Shown here piece after piece: positions 44,456 to 52,608 of a DNA stretch of 64,000 bases (its first letter is position 1; the number at the start of each line of letters is the position of its first letter). The stretch lies in the NCBI RefSeq assembly GCF_009720745.1, contig NZ_WNKX01000020.1, forward strand, positions 1-64,000, written 5' to 3'. Source of the DNA: Massilia eburnea. Lineage in GTDB: Bacteria; Pseudomonadota; Gammaproteobacteria; Burkholderiales; Burkholderiaceae_D. The notes beneath the pieces were generated by a model that was not told the origin of the DNA, ran no database searches, and worked only from the letters and a program-made list of their open reading frames with translations. A program made the position numbers and the translations under genes.

Positions 44456-44872
44456 CTAATCAATGCAAATGGCCGTAGTTGATACGCCGTCTTTCATTCC
44501 ACGCAAACAGCCAAACACATTAAACGACGGGGAGCAATGGCCAAAACGGGCAATCTGTTCTCCAACCGGCGTGCAAATCATCGCACAATCATTGTCGGAA
44601 GTGCACGACTTCCCGGCATCCGGAGTTGGCAGATTGCATCCGAAATTCCCGCGCATTCCCATCCTTTCCCAGGTTCCGCCGTGTGAAAGACAGGCCTTCT
44701 TCGAGCGCAGTTTTGCTGTGGCATTTGCAGCCTTTTGAGACCAAAGTTCGTGATCGGGCTCTTGTTCAACAATGACATGAACGGGTATTAACACCTCGTC
44801 TGGCTTCAATTGGGCACCAGCTACTTTGGCCGCGTAAATAGCTATGGCAAGTAAAATGACGAGTTTACGCAT
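44456..44872 (-). CDS. Exported Cys-rich hypothetical protein (138 aa)
   Basis: The precursor has a signal peptide (LVILLAIAIYAAKVAGA, cut near AGA-QLK). The mature part of about 118 residues has eight Cys, clustered in its C-terminal half: ACLSHGG, NFGCNLP, KSCTSDNDCAMICTP, GHCSP, FGCLRG and AICID. This spacing suggests several disulphides in the periplasm or outside the cell. I recognise no family. Base composition is lower in GC than the flanking operons. Confidence 0.6.
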   Translation of the reverse strand: MRKLVILLAIAIYAAKVAGAQLKPDEVLIPVHVIVEQEPDHELWSQKAANATAKLRSKKACLSHGGTWERMGMRGNFGCNLPTPDAGKSCTSDNDCAMICTPVGEQIARFGHCSPSFNVFGCLRGMKDGVSTTAICID

Positions 44873-44999
44873 TCACTCCACCAACATTTTAGATGTCGCG
44901 AATTTTGGTTCTGACAAATCATCAAGAGACGTAATATCTGCGATATTGAGCATGAATTCGAAGTCCATTTGTTGACGGTCCGCTAGTGGCCGCATCCTG

Positions 45000-45353
45000 T
45001 CATGCATCCGGGCCTACGTTTTGCACTCTCAGTTTCAGGGCTTGACTAAGCCAATCATTGAACCATTCAACAGGCATCAGCTCATTCTCAAAGCTTTTTG
45101 AACGAAGTTCTTCCAGTGTGAAGGTGTTGGCCAAATACAAGTCCCACTGTGTTTCCACGTCCGTCAGTATCGGAAGTATAACGTCGATTTCCGGCGGACC
45201 ATCTACCTCGAGGTATTGGCACCAAAACGTGTCACACCATTCAGCAATCTGTTTGTGGCTGTATGGCGATTCACATGGGTGAGCGCCATATTGGAGCAAA
45301 CGAACGAATGAATCTGGAGTGAACGGCAGTGGAATCGGATGTGATAATTTCAT
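45000..45353 (-). CDS. Small hypothetical protein, immunity-like
   Basis: A 117-residue soluble, acidic protein with many aromatic residues (LLQYGAHPCESPYSH, IAEWCDTFWCQY, VETQWDLYLANTFTLEEL). No signal peptide. Its small size and its place in a run of unrelated small genes resemble orphan immunity genes of polymorphic toxin systems, but I cannot name a family and no toxin is nearby. I use the ATG at 45353; the frame extends to 45410 and would overlap the next gene. Confidence 0.5.
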   Translation of the reverse strand: MKLSHPIPLPFTPDSFVRLLQYGAHPCESPYSHKQIAEWCDTFWCQYLEVDGPPEIDVILPILTDVETQWDLYLANTFTLEELRSKSFENELMPVEWFNDWLSQALKLRVQNVGPDA

Positions 45354-45397
45354 TTCAAAATGCGATAGCCTGGAGGTCCGTTTATGGCCGGTCCCAG

Positions 45398-45712
45398 TCA
45401 GCGGGTGCAATCCCTTATCTCAAAGCCAGTTCCCAAGCATTCCTGAAGTGAGCAGAGAAGGCTGGCAGCATCGGCCCGAAAATTCTCAAATTCCGCACCC
45501 GACCATGGTGAAGGCCCTGCAGGGTCACTCCAATCCAGGGATGTATCAAACCGTGCAATCAACTCTTCCGCCAGCTTCTTCACAGGCGGCGCGATTTCAA
45601 GACTGTCCAACTCAACAGGATATCCGAACCGGTCTCTGGCCAGTTCATTTTCTGACCATAGACAAATGCCAGAGCCTGGGTCGAAACTATATCGCAGCTT
45701 ATAAACTTCCAT
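45398..45712 (-). CDS. Small hypothetical protein, paired with the gene downstream
   Basis: About 104 residues starting at MEVYKL (a Met three codons upstream is also possible). It has the segments RYSFDPGSGICLWSENE and RFGYPVELDSLE, then a helical C-terminal half ending FEIRDCTR. It is soluble and acidic. It ends 45 bp before the 117-residue gene on the same strand, so the two are probably co-transcribed. Function unknown; again immunity-like in size and setting. Confidence 0.5.
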   Translation of the reverse strand: MEVYKLRYSFDPGSGICLWSENELARDRFGYPVELDSLEIAPPVKKLAEELIARFDTSLDWSDPAGPSPWSGAEFENFRADAASLLCSLQECLGTGFEIRDCTR

Positions 45713-45770
45713 GTGCCTCACAAGTTAGTACATCAGTTGTTGGCCGATTCCTTCACCACCTGGCGGGCCT

Positions 45771-46046
45771 TTATTTCGCCCACTCGGTTACCAGACGAGC
45801 GGCCTCATTGACATGCAGGATGTTGTCGATCGCGGACACTTTTCGAAGTGCAGCGCCCATGTCAAAGCTGCCGCCTTCCGTAATGGCCAACGCTTCATTA
45901 TGCAATGCATATGCGAGATGGGCGGCCAGACGAACCTCCATAAGAGCATCGACTTCACTGCCTATATATGGGCTCAGCAACACCCGTATCTCATAAAGTG
46001 CATTCGCAAGGAGTCGAGCTTCAGCGCTATCGATATTCATTTTCAT
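45771..46046 (-). CDS. Small helical hypothetical protein (91 aa)
   Basis: A 91-residue protein predicted mostly helical (AEARLLANALYEIRVLLS, EVRLAAHLAYALHNEALAI), without signal peptide or Cys. Its ATG region carries two Met (MKM); either could start. It lies 30 bp after the 207-codon frame on the same strand. No family recognised. Confidence 0.45.
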   Translation of the reverse strand: MKMNIDSAEARLLANALYEIRVLLSPYIGSEVDALMEVRLAAHLAYALHNEALAITEGGSFDMGAALRKVSAIDNILHVNEAARLVTEWAK

Positions 46047-46076
46047 TACTCTATATCCGATGACGGCTTTTGGCCG

Positions 46077-46700
46077 TTAGCTGGCCTCATCCGGAAAAAA
46101 TTCGGCCATTGCCTTCTTCAGCATGGGCCGAGTAAATAGCTCTTCATTGGTACCGGCAGCTTGCCCTTGATGCAAATACTCTCCCTCGTCGAACGCACGG
46201 TAGATTGCCCAGCAGCACGCAGAGAAATCTTCAAGCGGCGTCCAACCTGACAGCGCATTGATCGCAGAATCGGCGATATCGAAATTCAGTTTCCCTCGAA
46301 GATATTGCCGAGCCACTTCCTTTGCAAAGCGTTCTGAGAACACATCTCTTGAGCCGCCGAATGACGACAACGCATCGTCAAACGCGCTGGAGCTTGGGTA
46401 CGCGTTCTCCATGATTTGATGAAGGATGTCTTCTGTATTCAAGCTAAAACTTTCCCAATGACTGCTGATGGTCGAAAGTGAACTCTCTATGGCCGAGTAT
46501 AGCGCCTCTCCCAAACGCAAATCGCCTAGATCTTCCCCAAAGGTTTTCCGGTCACAAGCATTTGGTCGAAAGTGGCATTGATAGCGCGCCAAACTGCGTA
46601 TGTCGTTTCCGCTGAAAGGAGCCGCTGTTTTCCGCTGTTTTCCGCTGTTGTCCGCTGTTGTCCGCTGTTTCCCGCTGATTTTTTGGGGAACCTTCGGCAA
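46077..46700 (-). CDS. Hypothetical protein, start uncertain, N-terminus runs through repeats
   Basis: The open frame has 207 codons. The first ~30 are made by the 10-bp repeat array (KQRTTADNSGKQRKTAAPF) and are unlikely to be part of a folded protein. The remaining part, from about GDLRLGEALYSAIESSL, looks like a normal soluble, mostly helical domain (SERFAKEVARQYLRGKLNFDIADSAINALSGWTPLEDF). An internal TTG or GTG may be the true start, or the repeats may have invaded the 5' end of the gene. No family recognised. Confidence 0.4.
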   Translation of the reverse strand: MPKVPQKISGKQRTTADNSGKQRKTAAPFSGNDIRSLARYQCHFRPNACDRKTFGEDLGDLRLGEALYSAIESSLSTISSHWESFSLNTEDILHQIMENAYPSSSAFDDALSSFGGSRDVFSERFAKEVARQYLRGKLNFDIADSAINALSGWTPLEDFSACCWAIYRAFDEGEYLHQGQAAGTNEELFTRPMLKKAMAEFFPDEAS

Positions 46701-46759
46701 GCAAAGTGATCAAAACAAAAAAACAGCGGAAAACAGCGCGTTTCAGCGCAAAACAGCGG
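46622..46759. repeat. Phased array of 10-bp repeats in two opposing blocks
   Basis: CCGCTG recurs six times at exact 10-bp steps from 46622 to 46672, in units like TCCGCTGTTT and TCCGCTGTTG. After a 47-bp gap the inverted unit, CAGCGG or CAGCGC, recurs four times at 10-bp steps from 46724 to 46754. Both blocks are in register with one DNA turn. The array lies between two divergent open frames, and the Shine-Dalgarno of the plus-strand gene is part of the last unit. Confidence 0.8.
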
Positions 46760-46769
46760 AGGAAACAGC

Positions 46770-47424
46770 ATGAAAGACATAGCGACTTTGGCGATACCCG
46801 CCCATACCTTGTGCCGGCTCTTGCAATATGCCAATGCCCATCAAACTGAACCTTGTGCCGGCGAACTGGCCGCAATCGCGATTGAGGAATGGCTCGCGCG
46901 TGCCGAGGGCGTCAGCGCAACCCGCATCCGTAGGCATGGTTATCAATGGAAAACCGTCTTCCTGCCTGAAGGCACTCAGCTACGCGCCTGGAATCGCATC
47001 GGATTCGCCTATGCTGAAGTGATTGGCGATCACATCGTGCATCTGGGAGTGGCCGTCTCGCCGCACGAGTTCATGCCGTTGCAAAGGGATTTCCCGTAGC
47101 GCCTGGGCTGAAGTCGCATTGCTGTTCCCCGGCGAGAATCACTGGAAACGCGCTGATGACCACCGCCGGGCGATGGCCCGGCAACCTGAGCCACAAACCA
47201 GCTCTGCGCCTGCAACCACGCTAGCGCCTCCCGAACCAGCACCACCGAAATGTTCGAGCGCGTTGCCTCCGGCCCGCCCAGGTCTTCCCCGCGTGCTTCC
47301 GATTCCGACGCAAGCCCGCCTTCAGCCAGACATTCAAAAGATAATGGCGGCGGACGAAGCCCTGCTCAACACGCCGAATCGCCGCAAAGGCTACCGCCGG
47401 CAGGAGGATTTGCCGCTTGACTGA
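46770..47424 (+). pseudogene. Hypothetical gene broken by a frameshift
   Basis: GGAGG precedes the ATG at 46770. The first frame codes 109 residues (MKDIATLAIPAHTLCRLLQYA through PLQRDFP) and stops at 47099. The overlapping +1 frame (47023-47424) continues with a normal-looking sequence, RSAWAEVALLFPGENHWKRADDHRRAMARQ, then a Pro-rich segment and a charged tail (NRRKGYRRQEDL). A single indel at about 47060-47090 would join the two into one protein of about 200 residues. The first part is soluble, with AIAIEEWLARAEG and GYQWKTVFLPEG. Function unknown. It could also be two genuine genes, or a sequencing error. Confidence 0.5.
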
Positions 47425-47439
47425 GCGACCAAGCGCGAA

Positions 47440-48384
47440 TCAATCCGACTTGCGCGCCATCGCCACCAGTTCAGAAATGGCCTTGCTGTCTTCCGGGAAG
47501 AGCGCGCTGCCAACCTGCATGGCCGGATCGACCTTGCCGCCATCCGCCAGCAGCACCGGCTCCGAAGTGGCGGCCTGACGGAAGCGCAGCACCTGGCTCT
47601 GGACAATGGTGCGCCGCCCCGCCACGCTCAAGATCACGCCGAATTCATCGACGCTTAGTCTTGCCAGCAAATCGCCTTCGCGGCACTCTTTGGCAAGGCG
47701 TTTGGCCAGTTCCACCATCACCTCCTGGCGATAAGGATGAGCGCGCGCCACCATCACGCCTACATGGCTGCTGTGGACTATTGCATCATCGGTGCGCAGG
47801 CGCAGCTGCTCGTAGAAGGAAGAACGGTTCGCCAGCCCCGTTGCCGGGTCATGCGTCACCTTGCGCTGCAAGACTTGCGTACCTTCCTGCGAAGCGTGGT
47901 ACATCATGGCGGCCGTCATGTCGGCGATTGCCTGCCCGATCGGCACCTCGTCCTGGTCGAAGGGACGCGGTTCGCGCCAGGCCAGTTTCAGCACGCCGCC
48001 TGGCTGGTCGCCAAAGAACAAAGGCAGGATCGCCATCGAGCGCAAGCCCACGCGGCGGCAGGCCTCCCGGTTCACCCGGTCGTCGACTTCGGAATCGTTA
48101 CAGGCAGCAGCCTGGCGCGTGGTCAGCACCAGCCCCGACAAGCTGCCCTTGATCTGCATGCGCAGGCCGAGCTGCGCCTCCGCCAGGCCGTGCGCGGCGC
48201 GGTACACCACTTCGCTGCCTTCCACCAGCTCGATCACGGCGCCGTCCGCGCCGGTCAGCTGCATGGCCTTGGCGGCGGCGCAATCCATCACCGGGCCGAA
48301 AGCCTGGCCCAGCCGCGCCAGTTCGAGCTGGGCGTCGATAATGGCGACCAGCTTTGATGGGGGAAGATCCAGCCGGTCGCTCAT
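47440..48384 (-). CDS. GAF-domain protein with degenerate GGDEF domain
   Basis: The 314-residue protein has a GAF sensor domain (about 15-165, with GADGAVIELVEGSEVVYRAAHG and LRSMAILPLFFGDQ), a short linker, and a GGDEF-like domain. The latter keeps DPATGLANRSSFYEQL but its catalytic motif reads SVDEF instead of GGDEF, so cyclic-di-GMP synthesis is unlikely. It may act as a ligand-sensing partner protein. There is no membrane segment. Next gene downstream on this strand is unrelated. Confidence 0.78.
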   Translation of the reverse strand: MSDRLDLPPSKLVAIIDAQLELARLGQAFGPVMDCAAAKAMQLTGADGAVIELVEGSEVVYRAAHGLAEAQLGLRMQIKGSLSGLVLTTRQAAACNDSEVDDRVNREACRRVGLRSMAILPLFFGDQPGGVLKLAWREPRPFDQDEVPIGQAIADMTAAMMYHASQEGTQVLQRKVTHDPATGLANRSSFYEQLRLRTDDAIVHSSHVGVMVARAHPYRQEVMVELAKRLAKECREGDLLARLSVDEFGVILSVAGRRTIVQSQVLRFRQAATSEPVLLADGGKVDPAMQVGSALFPEDSKAISELVAMARKSD

Positions 48385-48388
48385 CGCC

Positions 48389-48820
48389 TTATTCCTTTAT
48401 CTCGGTGATCTGCACATTGGCCACGCGCCACTGGCCGTCCTTGCGCACATAAACGTCGACGTAGCGGTAATGGCTGCCGAACGGCTTGCCGTCCCAGCTT
48501 CCCGTCATGCGCGTGCTGCCGCTGACCAGGGCGACGTCGCCGTAGAAACGGACGTCCATGTCTTCCACCGTATAAGGATTGATGACCAGCCTTGGCGACA
48601 TGATCACTTCCAGGAAAGCCGCCTTGCCGGCCAGATCACCGCGCGCGCTGATCTGGCGGAAGTCTTCCGCCATATTGGCGGCGATGGCCGCGCTGTCCTT
48701 GCGGATGATCGCCTTGTCCCAGGCATCCGCCTGCCGTACCAGCTGTTCGGTGGGCGTTGCAGCCGATGCGCTGAGGGACATTGCCAGCGCGGCGGCGATG
48801 AATGCAATACGTGTTTTCAT
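48389..48820 (-). CDS. Exported NTF2/DUF4440-like protein
   Basis: The 143-residue precursor has a signal peptide (IAFIAAALAMSLSASA, cut near SASAATP) and an NTF2-like fold of the DUF4440 group: WDKAIIRKDSAAIAANMAEDFRQIS, then VEDMDVRFYGDVALVSG and a terminal YVRKDGQWRVANVQITEI. The ATG at 48820 overlaps the upstream gene's stop (ATGA), which supports it over the GTG at 48829. Function unknown; such domains often bind small hydrophobic ligands. Confidence 0.72.
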   Translation of the reverse strand: MKTRIAFIAAALAMSLSASAATPTEQLVRQADAWDKAIIRKDSAAIAANMAEDFRQISARGDLAGKAAFLEVIMSPRLVINPYTVEDMDVRFYGDVALVSGSTRMTGSWDGKPFGSHYRYVDVYVRKDGQWRVANVQITEIKE

Positions 48821-49500
48821 TTTCCGCACAATTTCAGGTTATGGAAGGTGGCCTTGGCCGTGCTGGCATACGACTCATAATCGGCCGGCGGCAAGTTCTC
48901 TTCAACGGCTTTCATTGTCTTCATTTCGGCCGCATAAGTCTTGGCCAGCGTCTCCATGCAGGCCGCAGGCTGATTCATATGATACTGCGCCAGTGCCAGG
49001 TCATTCAGGGCACGGTCGCTCTCCATCCAGTACAGCAGATGCGAACACTCGCCCAGCCAGCCGCTCAGCGTGTCGTACGCTTGCTGGTAGTTCTTCGCCT
49101 TGTATTGCAGCAGGAAGGCGTCCTTGGCCGCCTTGCTGGCGGATGGGGTGCAGGCCGGAGGCGGCAGATAATACCTGCCTTCGAAGGTGGCGCGCGCGCC
49201 GCACACGCCCATGCAGGAGTCCTGCGACTGCTTCGTCACTTCGATCACGTCCCCTTTCTGCGCGAACGTGATGCGGCATTCGGCCTGGTCCGGCTCATCG
49301 TCGTACAGCGTGCCCTGGGTGCCTTTGATATTGCCGCCCAATTCGCAGGTATGCGCATTGGCGCCGAAAGTGGACAGGCCGAACTTCTTCATGCCTTTGG
49401 CGGCGGGCGTGATGGTGAGGGTGCCGGTGCCGCCTTCGCGTTCGTATTCAACCGGCTGGGCCGCAGCCAGCGCCAATGCAAGCAGGAGTACGGATGCCAT
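48817..49500 (-). CDS. Exported hypothetical protein with Cys and C-terminal helical repeats
   Basis: About 227 residues from an ATG at 49500 that overlaps the VOC gene stop (TGATG). It has a short signal peptide (SVLLLALALAAAQPVE), a lysozyme-inhibitor-like or beta-rich N-terminal half with two Cys pairs (HTCELGGN, AECRITF, SCMGVCGAR), and a helical C-terminal half that resembles a tetratricopeptide segment (LLQYKAKNYQQAYDTLSGWL). Ends KLCGK. The gene is coupled to both neighbours. I do not recognise a family for the whole protein. Confidence 0.6.
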   Translation of the reverse strand: MASVLLLALALAAAQPVEYEREGGTGTLTITPAAKGMKKFGLSTFGANAHTCELGGNIKGTQGTLYDDEPDQAECRITFAQKGDVIEVTKQSQDSCMGVCGARATFEGRYYLPPPACTPSASKAAKDAFLLQYKAKNYQQAYDTLSGWLGECSHLLYWMESDRALNDLALAQYHMNQPAACMETLAKTYAAEMKTMKAVEENLPPADYESYASTAKATFHNLKLCGK

Positions 49501-49871
49501 CAGATATGCTGGTCGATCAGGATTGGATTGCCGTCCGGGTCGACGGTGATGATGTATGCCGGGCCGGTCGTCGATTCGTCGGCGCGCGCGGCCAGCTGGA
49601 TGCCGTTTTCCTCCAGCTGGCGTTGCAGCTGGCGCACATCGGTAAATCCGGGCACCAGCTGGGCATTGCTGTCCCAGCCCGGATTGAAAGTCAGTGTGTT
49701 CTTTTCGATCATGCCCTGGAACAGGCCGATCACCTGCTCGCCATTTTTCATGATCAGCCAGTTCTGCGCGATATCCCCGCCAAATTCCTTGAAACCCAGC
49801 TTGCCGTAAAACTCGCGTGAGGCTTTGATGTCCTTGACGTTGAGGCTGATGGAAAAGACGCCGAGTTGCAT
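49500..49871 (-). CDS. VOC-family (glyoxalase-like) protein
   Basis: A 123-residue single-module VOC protein: FSISLNVKDIKASREFYGKLGF, then YIITVDPDGNPILIDQH at the end. One His/Glu metal set is plausible but not certain. VOC proteins include glyoxalases, dioxygenases and antibiotic-binding proteins, so no substrate can be given. It is the first gene of a coupled minus-strand trio. Confidence 0.75.
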   Translation of the reverse strand: MQLGVFSISLNVKDIKASREFYGKLGFKEFGGDIAQNWLIMKNGEQVIGLFQGMIEKNTLTFNPGWDSNAQLVPGFTDVRQLQRQLEENGIQLAARADESTTGPAYIITVDPDGNPILIDQHI

Positions 49872-49951
49872 GCCGAACTCCCCAGGGAAAGGATAGACAT
49901 TGGGAATCTAACATTTGCTAGAATGAAAATCCACTTTCCGATGAATCAGAC

Positions 49952-50503
49952 ATGCCCGCCTTCGTCCCCTTCACCCTGTCCGCGCCACGCCTGCAGCTGC
50001 GCTTCCTGGCTCCGGCCGACGCACCGGCCCTGTACCGCATGTATTCCGATGCCGAGGCCATGCGCTACTGGAGCAGCGCGCCCTGGGACAGCATGCAGCA
50101 GGCCGATGCCTACCAGGCTGCCGCCCAGGCCGGCTACGAAAGCGGCGAGCTGCTGCGCATGGGGATCGAGGTCGGCGGCGAACTGGCCGGCATCGTCAAT
50201 TTATATAGTTTCAACCGCCAGAACCGCCGCTGCGACATCGGCTATATGCTGGACCGCGGATTCTGGGGCAAAGGCTATATGCAGGAAGCCATGGCCGCCG
50301 TCATCGACTACGCCTTCCGCGTGTTGCGCCTGCACCGCATCGAAGCCGACATCGACCCACGCAACAGCGCCTCGGCCAGGCTGCTGAAGAGCTTGCATTT
50401 TGTACACGAAGGCCGGATGCGCGAGCGCTGGATCATTAACGGCGAGATCTGCGACACCGACTTTTTCGGCCTGCTGCGCTCCGACTGGCAGGCCGCGCGC
50501 TAG
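49952..50503 (+). CDS. GNAT-family N-acetyltransferase (RimJ/RimL-like)
   Basis: The 183-residue enzyme fits the RimJ/RimL branch: LSAPRLQLRFLAPADAPALYRMY, DIGYMLDRGFWGKGYMQEAM (acetyl-CoA site), RIEADIDPRNSASARLLKSL and a terminal WIINGEICDTDFFGLL. The branch acetylates ribosomal protein N-termini or small amines; the substrate is not evident. It is transcribed alone, divergent from the VOC gene at 49871. Confidence 0.88.
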   Translation: MPAFVPFTLSAPRLQLRFLAPADAPALYRMYSDAEAMRYWSSAPWDSMQQADAYQAAAQAGYESGELLRMGIEVGGELAGIVNLYSFNRQNRRCDIGYMLDRGFWGKGYMQEAMAAVIDYAFRVLRLHRIEADIDPRNSASARLLKSLHFVHEGRMRERWIINGEICDTDFFGLLRSDWQAAR

Positions 50504-50618
50504 CAGTTTATCGGCCTCCGCAGCAGGTCATCCACCCCTCTTTGCAGTTCGTCGGATAGGCCGCCAATGTTGCCAGCAACAGGGGTACAGTTGCACCATC
50601 GAAAACAAGGAGGAAGTG

Positions 50619-50858
50619 ATGAAAACCATCAATAAAAGCGCCAAGGAAACCGTGAAAGAAGTGTGGCAAGCCTTCGTCGGCATCGGCCGCCACTTTGTGC
50701 GCACCCTGGACCACATGTCCTGGCCGGCAATCATCGCCATGTGCATCATGGTCGCCCTGTTCCTGACCATCCTGCCGCTGGTGATCACCCTGTTCATCGG
50801 CGTGCTGATCGCCAAGCTGGCCATCAACGTATTCGCAGACAAGAAACAACATGGCTAA
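50619..50858 (+). CDS. Small membrane protein preceding the LytS-type kinase
   Basis: A 79-residue protein with a basic N-terminus (KTINKSAKETVKEVWQ), two hydrophobic stretches at about residues 35-65 (IIAMCIMVALFLTILPLVITLFIGVLIAKLA), and a KKQHG tail. GGAGG precedes the ATG. Its last codons overlap the start of the histidine kinase gene (ATG at 50851), so it is translationally coupled and may be an accessory protein of that sensor. Confidence 0.65.
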   Translation: MKTINKSAKETVKEVWQAFVGIGRHFVRTLDHMSWPAIIAMCIMVALFLTILPLVITLFIGVLIAKLAINVFADKKQHG

Positions 50859-51747
50859 TCGTGCACGCGGCGTGCTCTCCTTCGTTGGCGAAATCGGCGA
50901 AACCGCCAGCGCCATGTGGTGGAGCTTTTTCGACTGGCTGGCCCAGGTGCCGTTGCGCCAGCTGGTCGTCACCTGGGTCCTGGCGTTCCTGCTGGCGGCA
51001 ACGCCGGCTTTGCACCCGGAGCAGGCTGCGTTCTTTGTGCTGTTGTCGGCAGGGTTGAAGATCCTGGCCGGCGGCAAGCGCAAGGCGGAAATTGAAGCAC
51101 GTGAAGCGGCAGTAGAAGCAGGCAACGAAAGCCTGGAACGGCGCCTGGTGGAAGCCCAGATGTCGGCCCTGCAGGCGCAAGTCGAGCCGCACTTCCTGTT
51201 CAACACCCTGGCCCTGATCGGCCAGCTGATCGAAACCGACCCGCCGGAAGCGGCCAAGATCCACACCCACCTGATCGAATACCTGCGCGCCACCCTGCCC
51301 CAGATGCGCTCGCGCGGCAACGGCACGCTGGGCCGCCAGATCCAGATGGCGCGCTCCTACCTCGCCATCATGCAGGCGCGCATGAAGTCGCGCCTGGCCG
51401 TCTCGCTGGACGTGCCGCCCGAGCTGGAAAGCGCCACCTTCCCGCCGATGATGCTGCAGATCCTGATCGAAAACTCGATCAAGCACGGCCTCGAGCCCAA
51501 GGTGGAAGGCGGCCGCATCGATATCCGCGCCAGCGTCAGCGGCAGCGTGCTGCAGGTCGACGTGCAGGACGACGGCGTCGGCTTCAACGCCTATGCCGGC
51601 GACGGCGTGGGCCTGACCAATGTGCGCGAACGCCTCAAGCTGATGTACGGCACGCGCGCCCAGCTGCTGATCGAGCAGCCCATGGATGGCGGCTGCCGCG
51701 CCTCCATCTGCATCCCGTTTGCACCGGATATTTTCGCCAAGCCATAA
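50851..51747 (+). CDS. LytS-type sensor histidine kinase
   Basis: The 298-residue kinase has a short membrane part (about residues 30-70), a coiled-coil linker (RKAEIEAREAAVEAGNESLERRLVEAQ), the LytS phosphoacceptor box QVEPHFLFNTLA (His), and an ATP-binding domain with MMLQILIENSIKHGLEP and DDGVGFN. It lacks a large extracellular sensor, so signal input may come from the coupled 79-residue membrane protein. It signals to the LytTR regulator 3 bp downstream. Confidence 0.9.
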   Translation: MANRARGVLSFVGEIGETASAMWWSFFDWLAQVPLRQLVVTWVLAFLLAATPALHPEQAAFFVLLSAGLKILAGGKRKAEIEAREAAVEAGNESLERRLVEAQMSALQAQVEPHFLFNTLALIGQLIETDPPEAAKIHTHLIEYLRATLPQMRSRGNGTLGRQIQMARSYLAIMQARMKSRLAVSLDVPPELESATFPPMMLQILIENSIKHGLEPKVEGGRIDIRASVSGSVLQVDVQDDGVGFNAYAGDGVGLTNVRERLKLMYGTRAQLLIEQPMDGGCRASICIPFAPDIFAKP

Positions 51748-51750
51748 ATC

Positions 51751-52530
51751 ATGACCCAGCCCACAGCCACCGCCATCATCGCCGACGATGAAGAACCGAT
51801 GCGCGACATGCTGCGCAAGCGCCTGCAGGAAGCCTGGCCCGAGCTGGACATCGTGGCCGAAGCGGCCAACGGCATCGAAGCCATCGCCCTCGCCGGCCAG
51901 CACCAGCCCGACATCGTCTTCCTCGATATCCGCATGCCCGGCCTGACCGGCATCGAGGCGGCGCGCATGCTGTTCAACCGCTGCCATATCGTCTTCATCA
52001 CCGCCTACGACCAGTACGCGATTGAAGCCTTCGAACAGGGCGCGCTCGATTACCTGCTGAAGCCGGTCAACCTGGAGCGCCTGAAAACCGCTTGCGGCCG
52101 CCTGCAGTCGCGCCTGGGCAAGGCGCCCAGCAATATCGAACGCCAGCTGACCCAGCTGCTGCAGCAGACCGGCCGCAGCCCGGCCGGCGCCGCGCCGCAG
52201 GCCGAGTACCTGCACTGGATCCAGGCCCAGGTCGGCAACAGCCTGCGCATGATCTCGACCAAGGAAGTGTTGTTCTTTCGCGCCGATGAAAAATATACGC
52301 GCGTGCAGACGGCACAGGGCGAATTCCTTATCCGCAAGACTTTGAAAGAGCTGGAAGATGAGCTGGATCCAAACGAATTCTGGCGCATCCACCGCTCCAC
52401 CCTCGTGCGCGTCGACGCGATCAGCGAAGTGACGCGCGACCTGCGCGGCCGCCAGATGGTCCGCGTGCGCAATTCACCGGAAGAACTCGAAGTCAGCCGC
52501 GGCAACACCCATTTATTCCAGCAAATGTAG
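51751..52530 (+). CDS. LytTR-family response regulator
   Basis: The 259-residue regulator joins a receiver domain (AIIADDEEPMRDML with the acidic pair, phospho-Asp in IVFLDIRMPGLTG, Lys in YLLKPVN) to a LytTR DNA-binding domain (EVLFFRADEKYTRVQTAQGEFLIRKTL, FWRIHRSTLVRVDAISEV). It pairs with the LytS-type kinase. Targets cannot be read from the sequence; such pairs often control envelope or metabolite-export genes. Confidence 0.92.
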   Translation: MTQPTATAIIADDEEPMRDMLRKRLQEAWPELDIVAEAANGIEAIALAGQHQPDIVFLDIRMPGLTGIEAARMLFNRCHIVFITAYDQYAIEAFEQGALDYLLKPVNLERLKTACGRLQSRLGKAPSNIERQLTQLLQQTGRSPAGAAPQAEYLHWIQAQVGNSLRMISTKEVLFFRADEKYTRVQTAQGEFLIRKTLKELEDELDPNEFWRIHRSTLVRVDAISEVTRDLRGRQMVRVRNSPEELEVSRGNTHLFQQM

Positions 52531-52608
52531 GGCTCCAGCGTCCGCTTGCTCCCCGTACGGTGCTAGTCTATATTGTCCTTTCCATGCTGCGTTTTCAGGG
52601 AGAGAACG

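Noticed and set aside
46622..46759. CRISPR array
   Set aside because: Units are 10 bp without spacers of constant length, and the second block is inverted. No cas genes are near.
49503..49914. Upstream extension of the exported protein frame (start at 49914)
   Set aside because: This part overlaps the VOC gene in another frame and lacks a signal peptide. A proper signal peptide starts at 49500 with coupled TGATG.
50400..50618. N-terminal extension of the 79-residue membrane protein
   Set aside because: The extension overlaps the GNAT gene. GGAGG precedes the ATG at 50619, which fits a small membrane protein.
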